Below, piece by piece: positions 35,992 to 46,845 of a stretch of 64,000 nt of DNA. Position 1 is the stretch's first letter. Each line of letters opens with the position of its first letter. The translations under genes were made by a program, and so were the position numbers. The stretch is from positions 1 through 64,000 of the forward strand of contig JAJFHX010000025.1 in assembly GCA_021775425.1 (NCBI GenBank). The letters run 5' to 3'. This DNA comes from Hyphomicrobiales bacterium. GTDB lineage: Bacteria > Pseudomonadota > Alphaproteobacteria > Rhizobiales > HXMU1428-3. Below the pieces are notes generated by a model. The model did not search any database and was not told where the DNA came from. It saw only the letters and a list, made by a program, of their open reading frames with translations.

Positions 35992-38271
35992 ATGCGCTTG
36001 GGAAAAACTGTTCCCATATTGCTGCCGGTGCTGCTTAACCAGACTTATGACTATCTGGTTGAGGGGGAAGCTGACCTTTTATCTGGCGTGAATGAGGCAG
36101 AAAAGCTTACTCTTGCGCCGGGGGATTTTGTGCGCGTGCCGTTTGGCCGGCAGGAGCGGATTGGCGTTGTCTGGTTTGAGGAGATTGAGCCGGTTGATGA
36201 GCATGGCGAGATTAAAAGCAAGGTTGTTGACCCTTCTAAGATGAAGGCGGTGATTGATAAATTAGATGTGCCGCCGTTGCCGCTAGTTTCCATGAAGTTT
36301 GCGATGTGGGTTGCGAATTATACCTTAAGCCCGGTGGGCATGGTTTTAAAGATGATGATGAGCGCGCGCCAGGCATTTGCCGTGCAAAAACCGCGGTTTG
36401 GGGTTTCTTTCACCGGGCAGGTTCCTTCCCGGATGACACCGGCGCGGCAAAAGGTGATGGATGTGCTGTTGCCAGATGGTGCTGATGCGCATGATGAGAT
36501 TGCTGGCAGTTCAGATTATGTCTGGTCAAAAAGCAATCTGGCATCTGAGGCTGAGGTCACGACGGGGGTGATAGACGGGCTGGTGAAAGCGGGTGCGCTG
36601 GTGCAGGCGGAGATGGCGGCGCTTTCTATGGCGCAACCAAGGCCGAACCACCAGCAACCAGATTTTAAAGAAGAGCAAATTAAAGCGGCGCACCGGATGC
36701 GGGGCATTGGGAATTCGCGTCAGTTTCAGGTCGGGCTTTTGGATGGTGTGACAGGCTCCGGCAAGACGGAAGTTTATTTTGAAGCGATTGCCGGGGCGCT
36801 GGACGCCGGGCGACAGGTGCTTGTGTTATTACCGGAAATTTCGCTGACCAACCAGTTTCTTGATCGATTTAAGGAGCGGTTCGGGGCGAAGCCTGCCAGC
36901 TGGCATTCAGCGATTGGTGAAGGGGAGCGGGCGCGCATATGGCGCGGGGTGGCGAGCGGTGAGGTCAAAGCGGTGATCGGCGCGCGCTCAGCTTTGTTTC
37001 TACCTTATCAGGATCTTGGGCTGATCATTGTTGATGAGGAACATGACGCGGGCTACAAGCAGGAAACCAATGTGATGTATCACGCGCGGGATATGGCGGT
37101 TGTGCGGGGGTCTATTGGGGGGTGCGGGGTCGTGCTGGCTTCAGCGACGCCATCGCTTGAAAGTCTGATTAATGCAGAGCAGGGCCGTTATGCGCATATT
37201 AAGCTGCGCACGCGTTATTATGGGGCCGAGCTGCCTGAGATGATGGCCATCGACATGAAAAAGCACCCACCGGACAAGGGAAGGTGGCTTAGCCCGCTGA
37301 TGGTGACGGCGGTGGCGAAGACGCTGGCGGAAAAGCAGCAGGCGTTGTTGTTTCTCAACAGGCGGGGCTATGCGCCGTTAACACTATGCCGGACGTGTGG
37401 TTACAGGATTGAGTGTCCGCAATGTTCATCCTGGCTGGTGGATCATAAACACAAGGGGGCGTTATCCTGTCATCATTGCGGGTTTAAGTTGCACCGGCCT
37501 GAAGCCTGCCCTAAATGCGACGCGAAAGACAGTCTTGTGCCGTGTGGCCCGGGGGTGGAGCGGATTTCAGAAGAAGTGCGTGAGCTTTTCCCGGAAGCGA
37601 GGCAGGCGATCCTCTCATCTGATCTGGTGCCGAATATTACGGCGTTGCGTGAGGTGCTGGAGACCATTCATTCAGGCGAGGCGAATATCATCATTGGCAC
37701 GCAGATTGTCGCGAAGGGGCATAACTTCCCATTGCTGGCGACTGTTGGCATTGTTGATGGGGATTTGGGTTTGCAGGGTTCTGGCGACCCGCGGGCGGCG
37801 GAGCGGACGTTTCAACTGCTGCATCAGGTTTCTGGCCGTGCGGGGCGGATGGGAACAGAAGGGCGCGGTTTTGTGCAGACCTATATGCCGGACCATCCTG
37901 TAATGGCGGCGATCCTTTCCGGTGACAGGGATGAGTTTGTGGCGCGCGAAGTGCAGGCGCGGCAAATGCTGACCTACCCGCCGTTTGGGCGGCTGGTGGC
38001 TCTGATTGTGACCGGGAAAGAGCGGCCCATCACTGAGCTATATGCAAGGGAAGTTGCCAAACGGGCACCCCGTAGTGACAAGGTGAAAGTGGTTGGCCCG
38101 GTGGAGGCGCCGCTGGCGGTTATTCGCGGGCGGCATCGGTTCAGGTTGCTAGCCAAAGCCCCGCGGGATATCGACATGCAACAATATCTGCGCCACTGGC
38201 AGGCCCGCTTGCCGAAACCGCAAGGGGAGTTAAGGCTGACGGTAGACATTGACCCTTATAATTTTTTGTGA
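35992..38271 (+). CDS. priA: Primosomal replication restart helicase PriA
   Basis: 759 residues, full length; ATG at 35992 after AAAGGAG. N-terminal 3'-DNA-binding domain, Walker A in LLDGVTGSGKTEVYFEAI, Walker B DEEH in LIIVDEEHDAGYKQE, LASATPSLESLI, and eight zinc-binding cysteines from CRTCGYRIECPQC through CHHCGF to CPKCDAK. Helicase motifs V-VI follow (IIGTQIVAKGHNFPLLATVG, HQVSGRAGRM). It reloads the replisome at stalled forks. The Trp before LAD loops and all motifs look intact. Confidence 0.97.
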   Translation: MRLGKTVPILLPVLLNQTYDYLVEGEADLLSGVNEAEKLTLAPGDFVRVPFGRQERIGVVWFEEIEPVDEHGEIKSKVVDPSKMKAVIDKLDVPPLPLVSMKFAMWVANYTLSPVGMVLKMMMSARQAFAVQKPRFGVSFTGQVPSRMTPARQKVMDVLLPDGADAHDEIAGSSDYVWSKSNLASEAEVTTGVIDGLVKAGALVQAEMAALSMAQPRPNHQQPDFKEEQIKAAHRMRGIGNSRQFQVGLLDGVTGSGKTEVYFEAIAGALDAGRQVLVLLPEISLTNQFLDRFKERFGAKPASWHSAIGEGERARIWRGVASGEVKAVIGARSALFLPYQDLGLIIVDEEHDAGYKQETNVMYHARDMAVVRGSIGGCGVVLASATPSLESLINAEQGRYAHIKLRTRYYGAELPEMMAIDMKKHPPDKGRWLSPLMVTAVAKTLAEKQQALLFLNRRGYAPLTLCRTCGYRIECPQCSSWLVDHKHKGALSCHHCGFKLHRPEACPKCDAKDSLVPCGPGVERISEEVRELFPEARQAILSSDLVPNITALREVLETIHSGEANIIIGTQIVAKGHNFPLLATVGIVDGDLGLQGSGDPRAAERTFQLLHQVSGRAGRMGTEGRGFVQTYMPDHPVMAAILSGDRDEFVAREVQARQMLTYPPFGRLVALIVTGKERPITELYAREVAKRAPRSDKVKVVGPVEAPLAVIRGRHRFRLLAKAPRDIDMQQYLRHWQARLPKPQGELRLTVDIDPYNFL

Positions 38272-38308
38272 GGCGTCTAGACGCTTTTGTAGGGTGATAA
38301 GTTATGAT

Positions 38309-38677
38309 TTAGGGATCTTTTATTTCAGATAAATTAGAAGCTATCCATTCATCCCATTCATGAGTGCTCCAATTGATCATTTCTTCATAAGATTCTTTGT
38401 TACCATTACGTACATCAAGAAATATCATGGAAACTTTATCAAATGATCTATCAGTGAGTTCAGTTCTGGTCTTTTTTTCTAAGGCCACGTAACGACCCAA
38501 TCTGTCGCCAAAAAACGTGAGAAGATCACTTTCTTCTTTAGTTAGAGGAAACCTCTGGCCAGATTCTTTATCGTGGATGAATTGTATCGGGGAATTAGTT
38601 TGATTTAAATAATCAATAATATAGATCATTAAGGATTTCCAAAACCCTGGAGCTTCAAATTCAAACCTGTGTCCCAT
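38309..38677 (-). CDS. Hypothetical protein
   Basis: 122 residues, no family recognised. Starts MGHRFEFEAPGFWKSLMIYI; rich in acidic and aromatic residues near the end (YEEMINWSTHEWDEWIASNL); no signal sequence or membrane span. The coding region is visibly more AT-rich than its neighbours, with many ATA, TTA and AAA-type codons, suggesting later acquisition. It resembles the small orphan immunity-like proteins of accessory islands, but nothing shows that directly. Confidence 0.6.
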   Translation of the reverse strand: MGHRFEFEAPGFWKSLMIYIIDYLNQTNSPIQFIHDKESGQRFPLTKEESDLLTFFGDRLGRYVALEKKTRTELTDRSFDKVSMIFLDVRNGNKESYEEMINWSTHEWDEWIASNLSEIKDP

Positions 38678-38771
38678 ACATTGTTTATATCATGGGGATT
38701 ATTCTTTGAATACTGGTGCTTCCACAAAATACTCGTTAAGATTGGTGCTTGGCTTAATTTGGGGGGTGGGA

Positions 38772-39158
38772 ATGGGCAGTAGAATTTTTTTAATTTTGGG
38801 GCTGTGTTTTTTTATTGTTGGTTGCGCGAGTTCTTCAGAAGAAATCGCGCCAAGTTATGTCTCGCCTCTTCAATATCAACATTTAAGTTGTGCGCAAATT
38901 TCAAGTGAAATGGAACGCGTATCGCAACATGCGGCAAAACTAGCCGGTGTGACAGATTCAAATGCCACCAAAGATAAAGTTACGACTGCTGTTGCTGTGG
39001 TAGTTTTTTGGCCCGCTGCATTTCTTGTAAAAGGCGATGGTCAGCAAGCGGCTGAATTAGCTAGACTAAAAGGTGAATTTCAGACTTTAGAAAAAGTCGC
39101 AATTCAAAAAAAATGTCAGATAGATGTTCAAAATAAACCGGATAAGAAAACTTCATAA
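38772..39158 (+). CDS. Small lipoprotein of unknown function
   Basis: 128 residues from the ATG at 38772 (purine-rich GGGGTGGGA upstream); an ATG at 38706 would extend the N-terminus by 22. A lipobox FIVGC (Cys near residue 18) gives an outer- or inner-membrane lipoprotein. The mature part has HLSCAQISSEMERVSQHAAK, a hydrophobic stretch VTTAVAVVVFWPAAFLVKGD and AAELARLKGEFQTLEKVAIQ, ending in KKCQ. Similar small lipoproteins are widespread in Gram-negative bacteria and are sometimes misnamed as ABC transporter components. Confidence 0.8.
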   Translation: MGSRIFLILGLCFFIVGCASSSEEIAPSYVSPLQYQHLSCAQISSEMERVSQHAAKLAGVTDSNATKDKVTTAVAVVVFWPAAFLVKGDGQQAAELARLKGEFQTLEKVAIQKKCQIDVQNKPDKKTS

Positions 39159-39176
39159 TAAATAGAAGCAATTTTA

Positions 39177-39932
39177 ATGGATCTCCTTCTTCCCTTCATT
39201 ATCGCCGTTCTGCTGCTCGTTGCTATTCCGGGGCCGAATGTGGGGTTGATTGTGGCGCAGTCGCTGGCTTCGGGCTGGCGGGCGGGGATTGTGACGGTGC
39301 TTGGCACCACGCTCGGGGTTGGCATTCAGCTGATTGTTCTGGCGCTGGGTATGGCTTCTTTGATTGAGCTGATTTCAGGCGCTCTGTTTTACATCAAATG
39401 GCTTGGGGTGCTGGTGCTTTTGTATTTTGCCTATCAGGCGTTTCCGTTTCTTGAGCGGGATGCCGTGACGAAGCAGGACAATGGTGCGGGTGTCGAGGGG
39501 GTATCAGGTGGAGTATTATCAGGCCATGGTGCGTTGGTCAGTTCCGAGGCTGGTCTTAACAAGAGTGCATCCCCAGTAGATCAGTCGAAAAATAAAAAAC
39601 GCAAAAACAACTGGCAGCACAATCAGGCTACTTCTCAATCATCCGCATTTTTTGCGGGTGTTGTGGTGGCGATTGTGAATCCGAAGACGTTTTTGTTCAA
39701 TTCGGCGTTTTTGCCGCAGTTTGTTTCCCCCGTTTCGGCTTATCCGGTTGAAGAGCAACTGTTTTTGCTCTCTGCCGTTTATCTCATCGTGCTGGCGCTG
39801 GGGGATAGTTGCTGGGTGCTGTTTGCGGGCGCGCTTCGGAAAATTCTTGATAAGTATCAGCGGGCTATGGGAATTTTTCGCAGTTTTTGCTTTGCCGCTT
39901 CGGCGCTTGTTCTGGCGTCTCTCAAACGGTGA
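39177..39932 (+). CDS. LysE/RhtB family exporter
   Basis: 251 residues. The N-terminal family signature LLVAIPGPNVGLIVAQSLAS with GWRAGIVTVLGTTLGVGIQL, and a later VAIVNPKTFLFNSAFLPQFV, are those of LysE-type amino acid or homoserine-lactone exporters. Five or six membrane segments. Between the third helix and the NPK motif there is an extra Ser/Gly then Lys/Asn-rich loop (about residues 100-150), making it some 45 residues longer than usual. Substrate unknown. Confidence 0.9.
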   Translation: MDLLLPFIIAVLLLVAIPGPNVGLIVAQSLASGWRAGIVTVLGTTLGVGIQLIVLALGMASLIELISGALFYIKWLGVLVLLYFAYQAFPFLERDAVTKQDNGAGVEGVSGGVLSGHGALVSSEAGLNKSASPVDQSKNKKRKNNWQHNQATSQSSAFFAGVVVAIVNPKTFLFNSAFLPQFVSPVSAYPVEEQLFLLSAVYLIVLALGDSCWVLFAGALRKILDKYQRAMGIFRSFCFAASALVLASLKR

Positions 39933-40259
39933 GGGGGCTGGGGGTCTGCAAGCGCCACGCAGGTCTATCATCTAATTTATGGCAGGTGTTATCTGTTTTG
40001 CTTATCGGCTGATGCGGAGTATCTGCATAAAAATGAACCATTAATGTAAGAAATTATGGCATAAATCGTGGTTACACAGTTGCGCGATTAAAATCCTTAT
40101 GCTAGAGCAAGCCGAACTTAGGGGACAAGTGGCCTTGAACGGCTTTGATGGCTGATTTTCAGATATCCTTGTTGCTCGGAAGTTTCAGATAATAATAACC
40201 GGCTGCACTGAAGGTTTTAACTTTCGTGTGTGCCCTTTTTTTGCGAGGCGAACATTTCC
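39933..40259 (+). other. Leader region of the F1 ATPase operon
   Basis: About 327 bases without a gene between the LysE-type gene and atpH. It should contain the main operon promoter and a long leader; an AT-rich stretch (40025-40110) is the likely place. I could not fix a convincing -35/-10 pair. A TGAACC at 40033 is not followed by CGAC at the spacing seen in the ECF locus. Confidence 0.4.
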
Positions 40260-40820
40260 GTGGCAGGTGAAACGTCTATTGTTGCAGGAATGGCAGGGCG
40301 CTATGCGACAGCGCTTTTTGAACTTGCGCGTGAGAAAAACCAGCTTGACCAGGTTGAAACTGACCTGAAAGCTTTTAAAGGGATGCTCTCTGAGAGCGCT
40401 GATCTGAAAAGATTGGTTGAAAGCCCGGTTTTTAGCGCAGATTCCCAAAAGAAAGCCATGAGCGCTCTGATGAGCAAGTCTGAATTCAATTCACTGACTG
40501 AAAATTTCTTCGGTATGGTGACTGGCAATCGCAGGCTGAATGCTATCTCAGCTATTATTAGAGATTTTGGAAAATTACTCGCAGATCACCGCGATGAGGT
40601 GACAGCTGTTGCGATCAGTGCTTCTAAACTAAGTGATGATCAGCAAACACAGCTTCGGGCCGCATTAAAAGAAATTGCTGGCCGTGATATCGAACTTATC
40701 ACTGAAGTGGACCCTTCTATTCTTGGGGGGTTGATTGTCAAAATCGGTTCTCGCCAGATTGATGATTCACTCAGAACTAAATTAAACAATATGAAAACGC
40801 GCATGAAAGAGGTCGGCTGA
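40260..40820 (+). CDS. atpH: ATP synthase F1 subunit delta
   Basis: 186 residues from the GTG at 40260, which gives the usual N-terminus ([20 protein letters not shown]); a GTG ten codons upstream at 40230 is possible but gives an atypical extension. Delta/OSCP features: [20 protein letters not shown] at the start and the C-terminal [20 protein letters not shown]. Connects F1 to the peripheral stalk. First gene of atpHAGDC; its TGA overlaps the atpA ATG by one base. Confidence 0.95.
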   Translation: MAGETSIVAGMAGRYATALFELAREKNQLDQVETDLKAFKGMLSESADLKRLVESPVFSADSQKKAMSALMSKSEFNSLTENFFGMVTGNRRLNAISAIIRDFGKLLADHRDEVTAVAISASKLSDDQQTQLRAALKEIAGRDIELITEVDPSILGGLIVKIGSRQIDDSLRTKLNNMKTRMKEVG

Positions 40821-42364
40821 TGGAAATCAGAGCTGCTGAGATATCCTCCATTTTGAAGGATCAGATTGAGAATTTTGGTAAAGAAGCCGAAGTTTCAGAA
40901 ATTGGACAGGTTTTATCTGTTGGTGACGGTATCGCCCGTGTTTATGGTCTGGACAATGTGCAGGCTGGTGAGCTTGTCGAGTTTCCGGGTGGTATCCGGG
41001 GCATGGCGCTTAACCTAGAGGTTGATAATGTTGGTGTTGTTATTTTTGGTGACGACAGAGACATTAAAGAAGGCGACACAGTTAAACGTTCTGGTGCGAT
41101 TGTGGATGCGCCGGTTGGTAAAGGTCTTTTGGGCCGCGTTGTTGACGCGCTTGGTAACCCGATTGACGGCAAAGGCCCGATTGACGCAACAGCAAGAAGC
41201 CTTGTTGATGTGAAAGCGCCTGGCATTATCCCGCGTAAATCTGTGCATGAGCCAGTGCAAACCGGCCTTAAAGCGATTGACAGCCTTATCCCGATTGGCC
41301 GTGGCCAGCGTGAGCTGATCATTGGTGACCGCCAAACTGGTAAAACAGCTGTGGCGCTTGATGCGATCCTCAACCAGAAAGCAATTAACAAATCTGGTGA
41401 TGAGAGCGAAAAGCTTTATTGTATCTATGTGGCGATTGGTCAAAAACGTTCAACCGTTGCTCAGTTTGTGAAAACACTTGAAGAAAACGGCGCGCTTGAA
41501 TATTCAATCGTTGTGGCAGCGACCGCTTCTGACCCGGCGCCGATGCAGTTCCTTGCACCGTTTACCGCCTGTACAATGGGTGAGTATTTCCGTGACAATG
41601 GCATGCATGCACTGATCACTTATGATGATCTTTCAAAACAAGCTGTTGCTTATCGTCAGATGTCACTTCTGCTTCGTCGCCCTCCTGGACGTGAAGCTTA
41701 TCCTGGTGACGTTTTCTACCTTCTCTCACGGTTGTTGGAGCGTGCTGCGAAGATGAACGAAGATAAAGGTTCAGGTTCATTGACTGCTCTGCCTGTTATT
41801 GAAACTCAGGCGAACGACGTTTCTGCTTATATTCCAACCAACGTGATTTCGATTACGGATGGTCAGATCTTCCTTGAAACTGAATTGTTTTATCAAGGTA
41901 TTCGCCCGGCGGTGAACGTTGGTCTTTCGGTTTCTCGTGTGGGTTCATCAGCACAGATTAAAGCGATGAAACAGGTTGCGGGCCCGATTAAAGGTGAGCT
42001 TGCTCAATACCGTGAAATGGCTGCGTTTGCGCAGTTTGGTTCTGACCTTGATGCCGCGACACAGAAACTGCTGAACCGTGGTGCGCGTCTGACTGAGCTT
42101 CTAAAGCAACCTCAATATTCTCCTTTGCAGGTAGAAGAGCAGGTTGTCGTGATTTACGCTGGCACCAAAGGCTATCTTGATGGTCTTCCGGTTGGCGATG
42201 TAGGCCGTTATGAAGAAGGTCTGCTGCGTTATTTCCGCGATGAGAAGAAAGAAATTCTCGATACCATCCGTTCTGAAAAAGCACTTAGCGACGAAACAAC
42301 TGAAAAGTTGAAAGCCGCTGTTGAGAGCTATACGAACGGGTTTGCTGTCTCAGGTTCTGAGTAA
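40820..42364 (+). CDS. atpA: ATP synthase F1 subunit alpha
   Basis: 514 residues, normal. Walker A region [20 protein letters not shown], the signature [20 protein letters not shown] and the arginine-finger region in [15 protein letters not shown]-like [20 protein letters not shown]. Non-catalytic nucleotide-binding subunit. Codon choice here is less GC-biased and more regular (GGT, CGT) than in the neighbours, fitting high expression. Confidence 0.98.
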   Translation: MEIRAAEISSILKDQIENFGKEAEVSEIGQVLSVGDGIARVYGLDNVQAGELVEFPGGIRGMALNLEVDNVGVVIFGDDRDIKEGDTVKRSGAIVDAPVGKGLLGRVVDALGNPIDGKGPIDATARSLVDVKAPGIIPRKSVHEPVQTGLKAIDSLIPIGRGQRELIIGDRQTGKTAVALDAILNQKAINKSGDESEKLYCIYVAIGQKRSTVAQFVKTLEENGALEYSIVVAATASDPAPMQFLAPFTACTMGEYFRDNGMHALITYDDLSKQAVAYRQMSLLLRRPPGREAYPGDVFYLLSRLLERAAKMNEDKGSGSLTALPVIETQANDVSAYIPTNVISITDGQIFLETELFYQGIRPAVNVGLSVSRVGSSAQIKAMKQVAGPIKGELAQYREMAAFAQFGSDLDAATQKLLNRGARLTELLKQPQYSPLQVEEQVVVIYAGTKGYLDGLPVGDVGRYEEGLLRYFRDEKKEILDTIRSEKALSDETTEKLKAAVESYTNGFAVSGSE

Positions 42365-42384
42365 GCTAAGGAATTAAAGATTGT

Positions 42385-42409
42385 CCCCTCTTTCTCTTAA
42401 GGAGAGGGG
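42385..42409 (+). other. Stem-loop between atpA and atpG
   Basis: Inverted repeat CCCCTCT / AGAGGGG, 11-base loop, 27 bases before the atpG start and with no T tract after it. It may protect the 3' end of an upstream processed mRNA or tune the expression of atpG relative to atpA. Role inferred only from position. Confidence 0.55.
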
Positions 42410-42436
42410 GGAGAACAAGAGGAGTGTGACGGCCCA

Positions 42437-44766
<2,330 letters not shown>

Positions 44767-44771
44767 ATTTC

Positions 44772-44996
44772 ATGACCAGGGAAGCCTTGTTAATTGAGGA
44801 TTGCATAAACACTCATTGCCCATGGTCTGGTGATCCTGTATCGCCGGATTCTCTGATGGTATATCAGGGGAAGGTTGTTGGATTTTGTAATCCTGGATGC
44901 AGGGATAAATTTGAAAAAGCGGTTACTCATTTTGAGGCCGCGTTTTCCTTAAGAGATGATGCATCTCTTGAGTTAGGGATAGAAGAAAATGGCTGA
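44772..44996 (+). CDS. Small YHS/TRASH-like metal-finger protein inside the ATP synthase operon
   Basis: 74 residues. CPWSGDPVSPDSLMVYQGKV and VGFCNPGCRDKFEKAVTHFE give a C-x3-G-x2-V...V-G-F-C-x3-C-x3-F pattern, that of small YHS/TRASH-type treble-clef domains that bind metal. Databases contain stand-alone alphaproteobacterial proteins with the same CPWSG...GFCNPGCRDKF core, sometimes named after glutathione S-transferase; no function is established. The start is 5 bases after atpD and the stop overlaps the atpC start by 8 bases, so it is translated as part of the F1 operon. Confidence 0.85.
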   Translation: MTREALLIEDCINTHCPWSGDPVSPDSLMVYQGKVVGFCNPGCRDKFEKAVTHFEAAFSLRDDASLELGIEENG

Positions 44997-45375
44997 GACT
45001 TTTAAATTTGAACTGGTGTCTCCAGAACGGTTGCTTGTTTCAGAAGATGTAACAAGCGTTAAGGTGCCTGGTGATGACGGTGATTATGTTGTTTTGCCGG
45101 AGCATGCGCCGATAATGTCAACATTGCGCCCGGGTATTCTGGTGGTTGATGGTGCTAATGGCGAAAAGCAGTATTATGTGCAAGGTGGCTTTGCAGATGC
45201 CGGGCCTTCAAGCCTGACCGTTCTTGCTGAGCTTGCTTTGACTGTTGATGAGATGTCAGCGGATGAAAAAGCTGCACAAATTGCTGAAGCAAAAGCAACA
45301 CTTGAGAAAACCAAAGATGATTTTGTGATCAGACATTGTAATGAAACAGTTAGCTGCCTTGAAGCGCTTAACTAG
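44989..45375 (+). CDS. atpC: ATP synthase F1 subunit epsilon
   Basis: 128 residues. N-terminal beta-sandwich: KFELVSPERLLVSEDVTSVK, VPGDDGDYVVLPEHAPIMST, LRPGILVV, YYVQGGFADAGPSSLTVLAE. The C-terminal helical pair is short and unusual (DFVIRHCNETVSCLEALN). Regulates rotation and coupling. Last gene of the operon; its ATG lies inside the preceding small gene. Confidence 0.95.
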   Translation: MAETFKFELVSPERLLVSEDVTSVKVPGDDGDYVVLPEHAPIMSTLRPGILVVDGANGEKQYYVQGGFADAGPSSLTVLAELALTVDEMSADEKAAQIAEAKATLEKTKDDFVIRHCNETVSCLEALN

Positions 45376-45396
45376 TTTAACTGATTAATCTAAATT

Positions 45397-45429
45397 AAAA
45401 AACCCGCCTGGTTTCAGGCGGGTTTTTTG
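45397..45429. terminator. Bidirectional intrinsic terminator after atpC
   Basis: Perfect 10-bp stem AACCCGCCTG / CAGGCGGGTT around GTTT, followed by TTTTT on the plus strand and flanked by AAAAA on the other side, which is a T tract for minus-strand transcripts. It ends the F1 operon and the convergent HxlR gene. Confidence 0.93.
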
Positions 45430-45433
45430 TTTG

Positions 45434-45811
45434 TCAGTTTTTATCTCGATTGTCATATAACTTCCTAGATTTTACGATTTTGTCGTAATTATTGGATGCC
45501 CATATTACTACTGGTTTGATTTTTTCAACCAGAGAGAACCCTAGTTTTGTTAATTCATAGGATACTTCGATAGGTGGACCGGGCTTTACTGTTCGGGTCA
45601 GGTACCCATCCCTCTCCAGCATTCGTAAATTTTCTGTAAGCACCCGCTGTGTGATGTCTCCTACAGTGCGTTTGATAGCTGAGAAACGTAATGGACCATC
45701 TTCGAGACTTAGTAGAATGAGGGTTTGCCATTTGCCACTCACATTAGCCAGCACATTGCGAACCGGACATAGAGTTTTTTCTTTCTCATTCGTTGCGGTT
45801 ATCGGGAGCAT
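45434..45811 (-). CDS. HxlR-family winged-helix regulator
   Basis: 125 residues. The HxlR core is clear: CPVRNVLANVSGKWQTLILL, FSAIKRTVGDITQRVLTENL, RMLERDGYLTRTVKPGPPIE and VSYELTKLGFSLVEKIKPVV. The Cys at the head of the winged helix (residue 16) is the position used for electrophile or thiol sensing in some members (YodB, HypR). Divergent from a SnoaL-like gene, so it probably controls that gene and the following NAD(P)-binding gene. Confidence 0.93.
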   Translation of the reverse strand: MLPITATNEKEKTLCPVRNVLANVSGKWQTLILLSLEDGPLRFSAIKRTVGDITQRVLTENLRMLERDGYLTRTVKPGPPIEVSYELTKLGFSLVEKIKPVVIWASNNYDKIVKSRKLYDNRDKN

Positions 45812-45844
45812 ACCGGGTTCCTTTTTTGTCAGTAGGTTTGCTAT

Positions 45845-45863
45845 TAGTGCGTAATTGACACTA
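45845..45863. promoter_or_regulatory. Candidate operator in the HxlR/SnoaL divergent region
   Basis: Inverted repeat TAGTG-N9-CACTA centred between the divergent genes. Dimeric winged-helix regulators bind such sites. Five-base arms are short and could be chance; support is mainly positional. Confidence 0.35.
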
Positions 45864-45939
45864 AGTATGAAATCAATACCATGGTTCTATCGACTTAACA
45901 AGGGACCGGTTTTTACCAGTTCCTTATCACGGAGAAACT

Positions 45940-46710
45940 ATGATGATCAAAGAAATCGTTCTTTCAGCGCTTGCTGCAATATTTACAAATCAGGATACTG
46001 CAATCACGTATCAGTTACTTAGCGAAACATATATTCAGCATAATCCTTCCGTGCCTACCGGCCGAGCTCCGATTATTAACTTTCTGCCAGCTCTTAAAAA
46101 AGCAAATATCTCAGTCAAGACTTATCGGATTATTTCTGAGGGAGATTTTGTTGTAACGCATAATCTCTATGACAATGCTGAACTGATTGGTGGAGATAAA
46201 CTAATTGGTTTTGATGTCTTCAGAGTGGAAAACGGCAAAATTGTTGAACACTGGGATAATCTGAGTGTTGTGGCCCCACTTAATCCTTCAGGTAGATCAC
46301 AATTTGACGGACCAACTGATGTTATCGATCATAAAAAAACGGAAGAAAACAAAGCTCTGGTGGTTGAGTTTGTAAATACAATCCTGCTTGAAGGTAAGTT
46401 TGAAAGACTAGCTGAATTTTTTAATGGGGATGAGTATATTCAGCATAACACTCAGATAGGTGACGGTTTGAGCGGATTGGGCACTGCCCTCGAGGAACTT
46501 AAGAAAAAGGGAATCTCGATGACTTACAAAAAGGTTCATAAGGTTATTGCTGAGGGGAACTTCGTATTTACTATGTCGGAAGGAGAATTTGCTGGAAAGC
46601 CGACTGCGTACTTTGATCTGTTTCGAGTGGAAAATGGAAGGATTGCTGAGCACTGGGATGTTATCTCAGAAATTCCAGCTAAAATGGCTCATGAGAATGG
46701 AAAGTTTTAG
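45940..46710 (+). CDS. Tandem SnoaL-like (NTF2-fold) protein
   Basis: 256 residues built from two homologous halves. First: residues about 1-115 with ETYIQHNPSVPTGRAPIINF and FDVFRVENGKIVEHWDN. Second: about 130-250 with DEYIQHNTQIGDGLSGLGTA and FDLFRVENGRIAEHWDVI. Each is a small cone-shaped SnoaL-like domain, as in polyketide cyclases and many oxidoreductase-linked proteins. The substrate is unknown. ATG codons at 45940 and 45943 follow CGGAG. Probably controlled by the divergent HxlR protein. Confidence 0.9.
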   Translation: MMIKEIVLSALAAIFTNQDTAITYQLLSETYIQHNPSVPTGRAPIINFLPALKKANISVKTYRIISEGDFVVTHNLYDNAELIGGDKLIGFDVFRVENGKIVEHWDNLSVVAPLNPSGRSQFDGPTDVIDHKKTEENKALVVEFVNTILLEGKFERLAEFFNGDEYIQHNTQIGDGLSGLGTALEELKKKGISMTYKKVHKVIAEGNFVFTMSEGEFAGKPTAYFDLFRVENGRIAEHWDVISEIPAKMAHENGKF

Positions 46711-46845
46711 TACTGCTTTCATATATAATGGATAGTTTGAGTTAGATTTCTTCATGCTTTCCATGAGGTCCTGTTAATCAGGACTTCATGGGAAGGCCAA
46801 CTCAATTTATCTGTTTATCAAAACTAACAACGAAGAGAGCTCTGC

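Noticed and set aside
40033-40060. Third TGAACC element, upstream of the F1 operon
   Set aside because: The 16-base spacing leads to ATGG, not CGAC, so it does not match the ECF pair.
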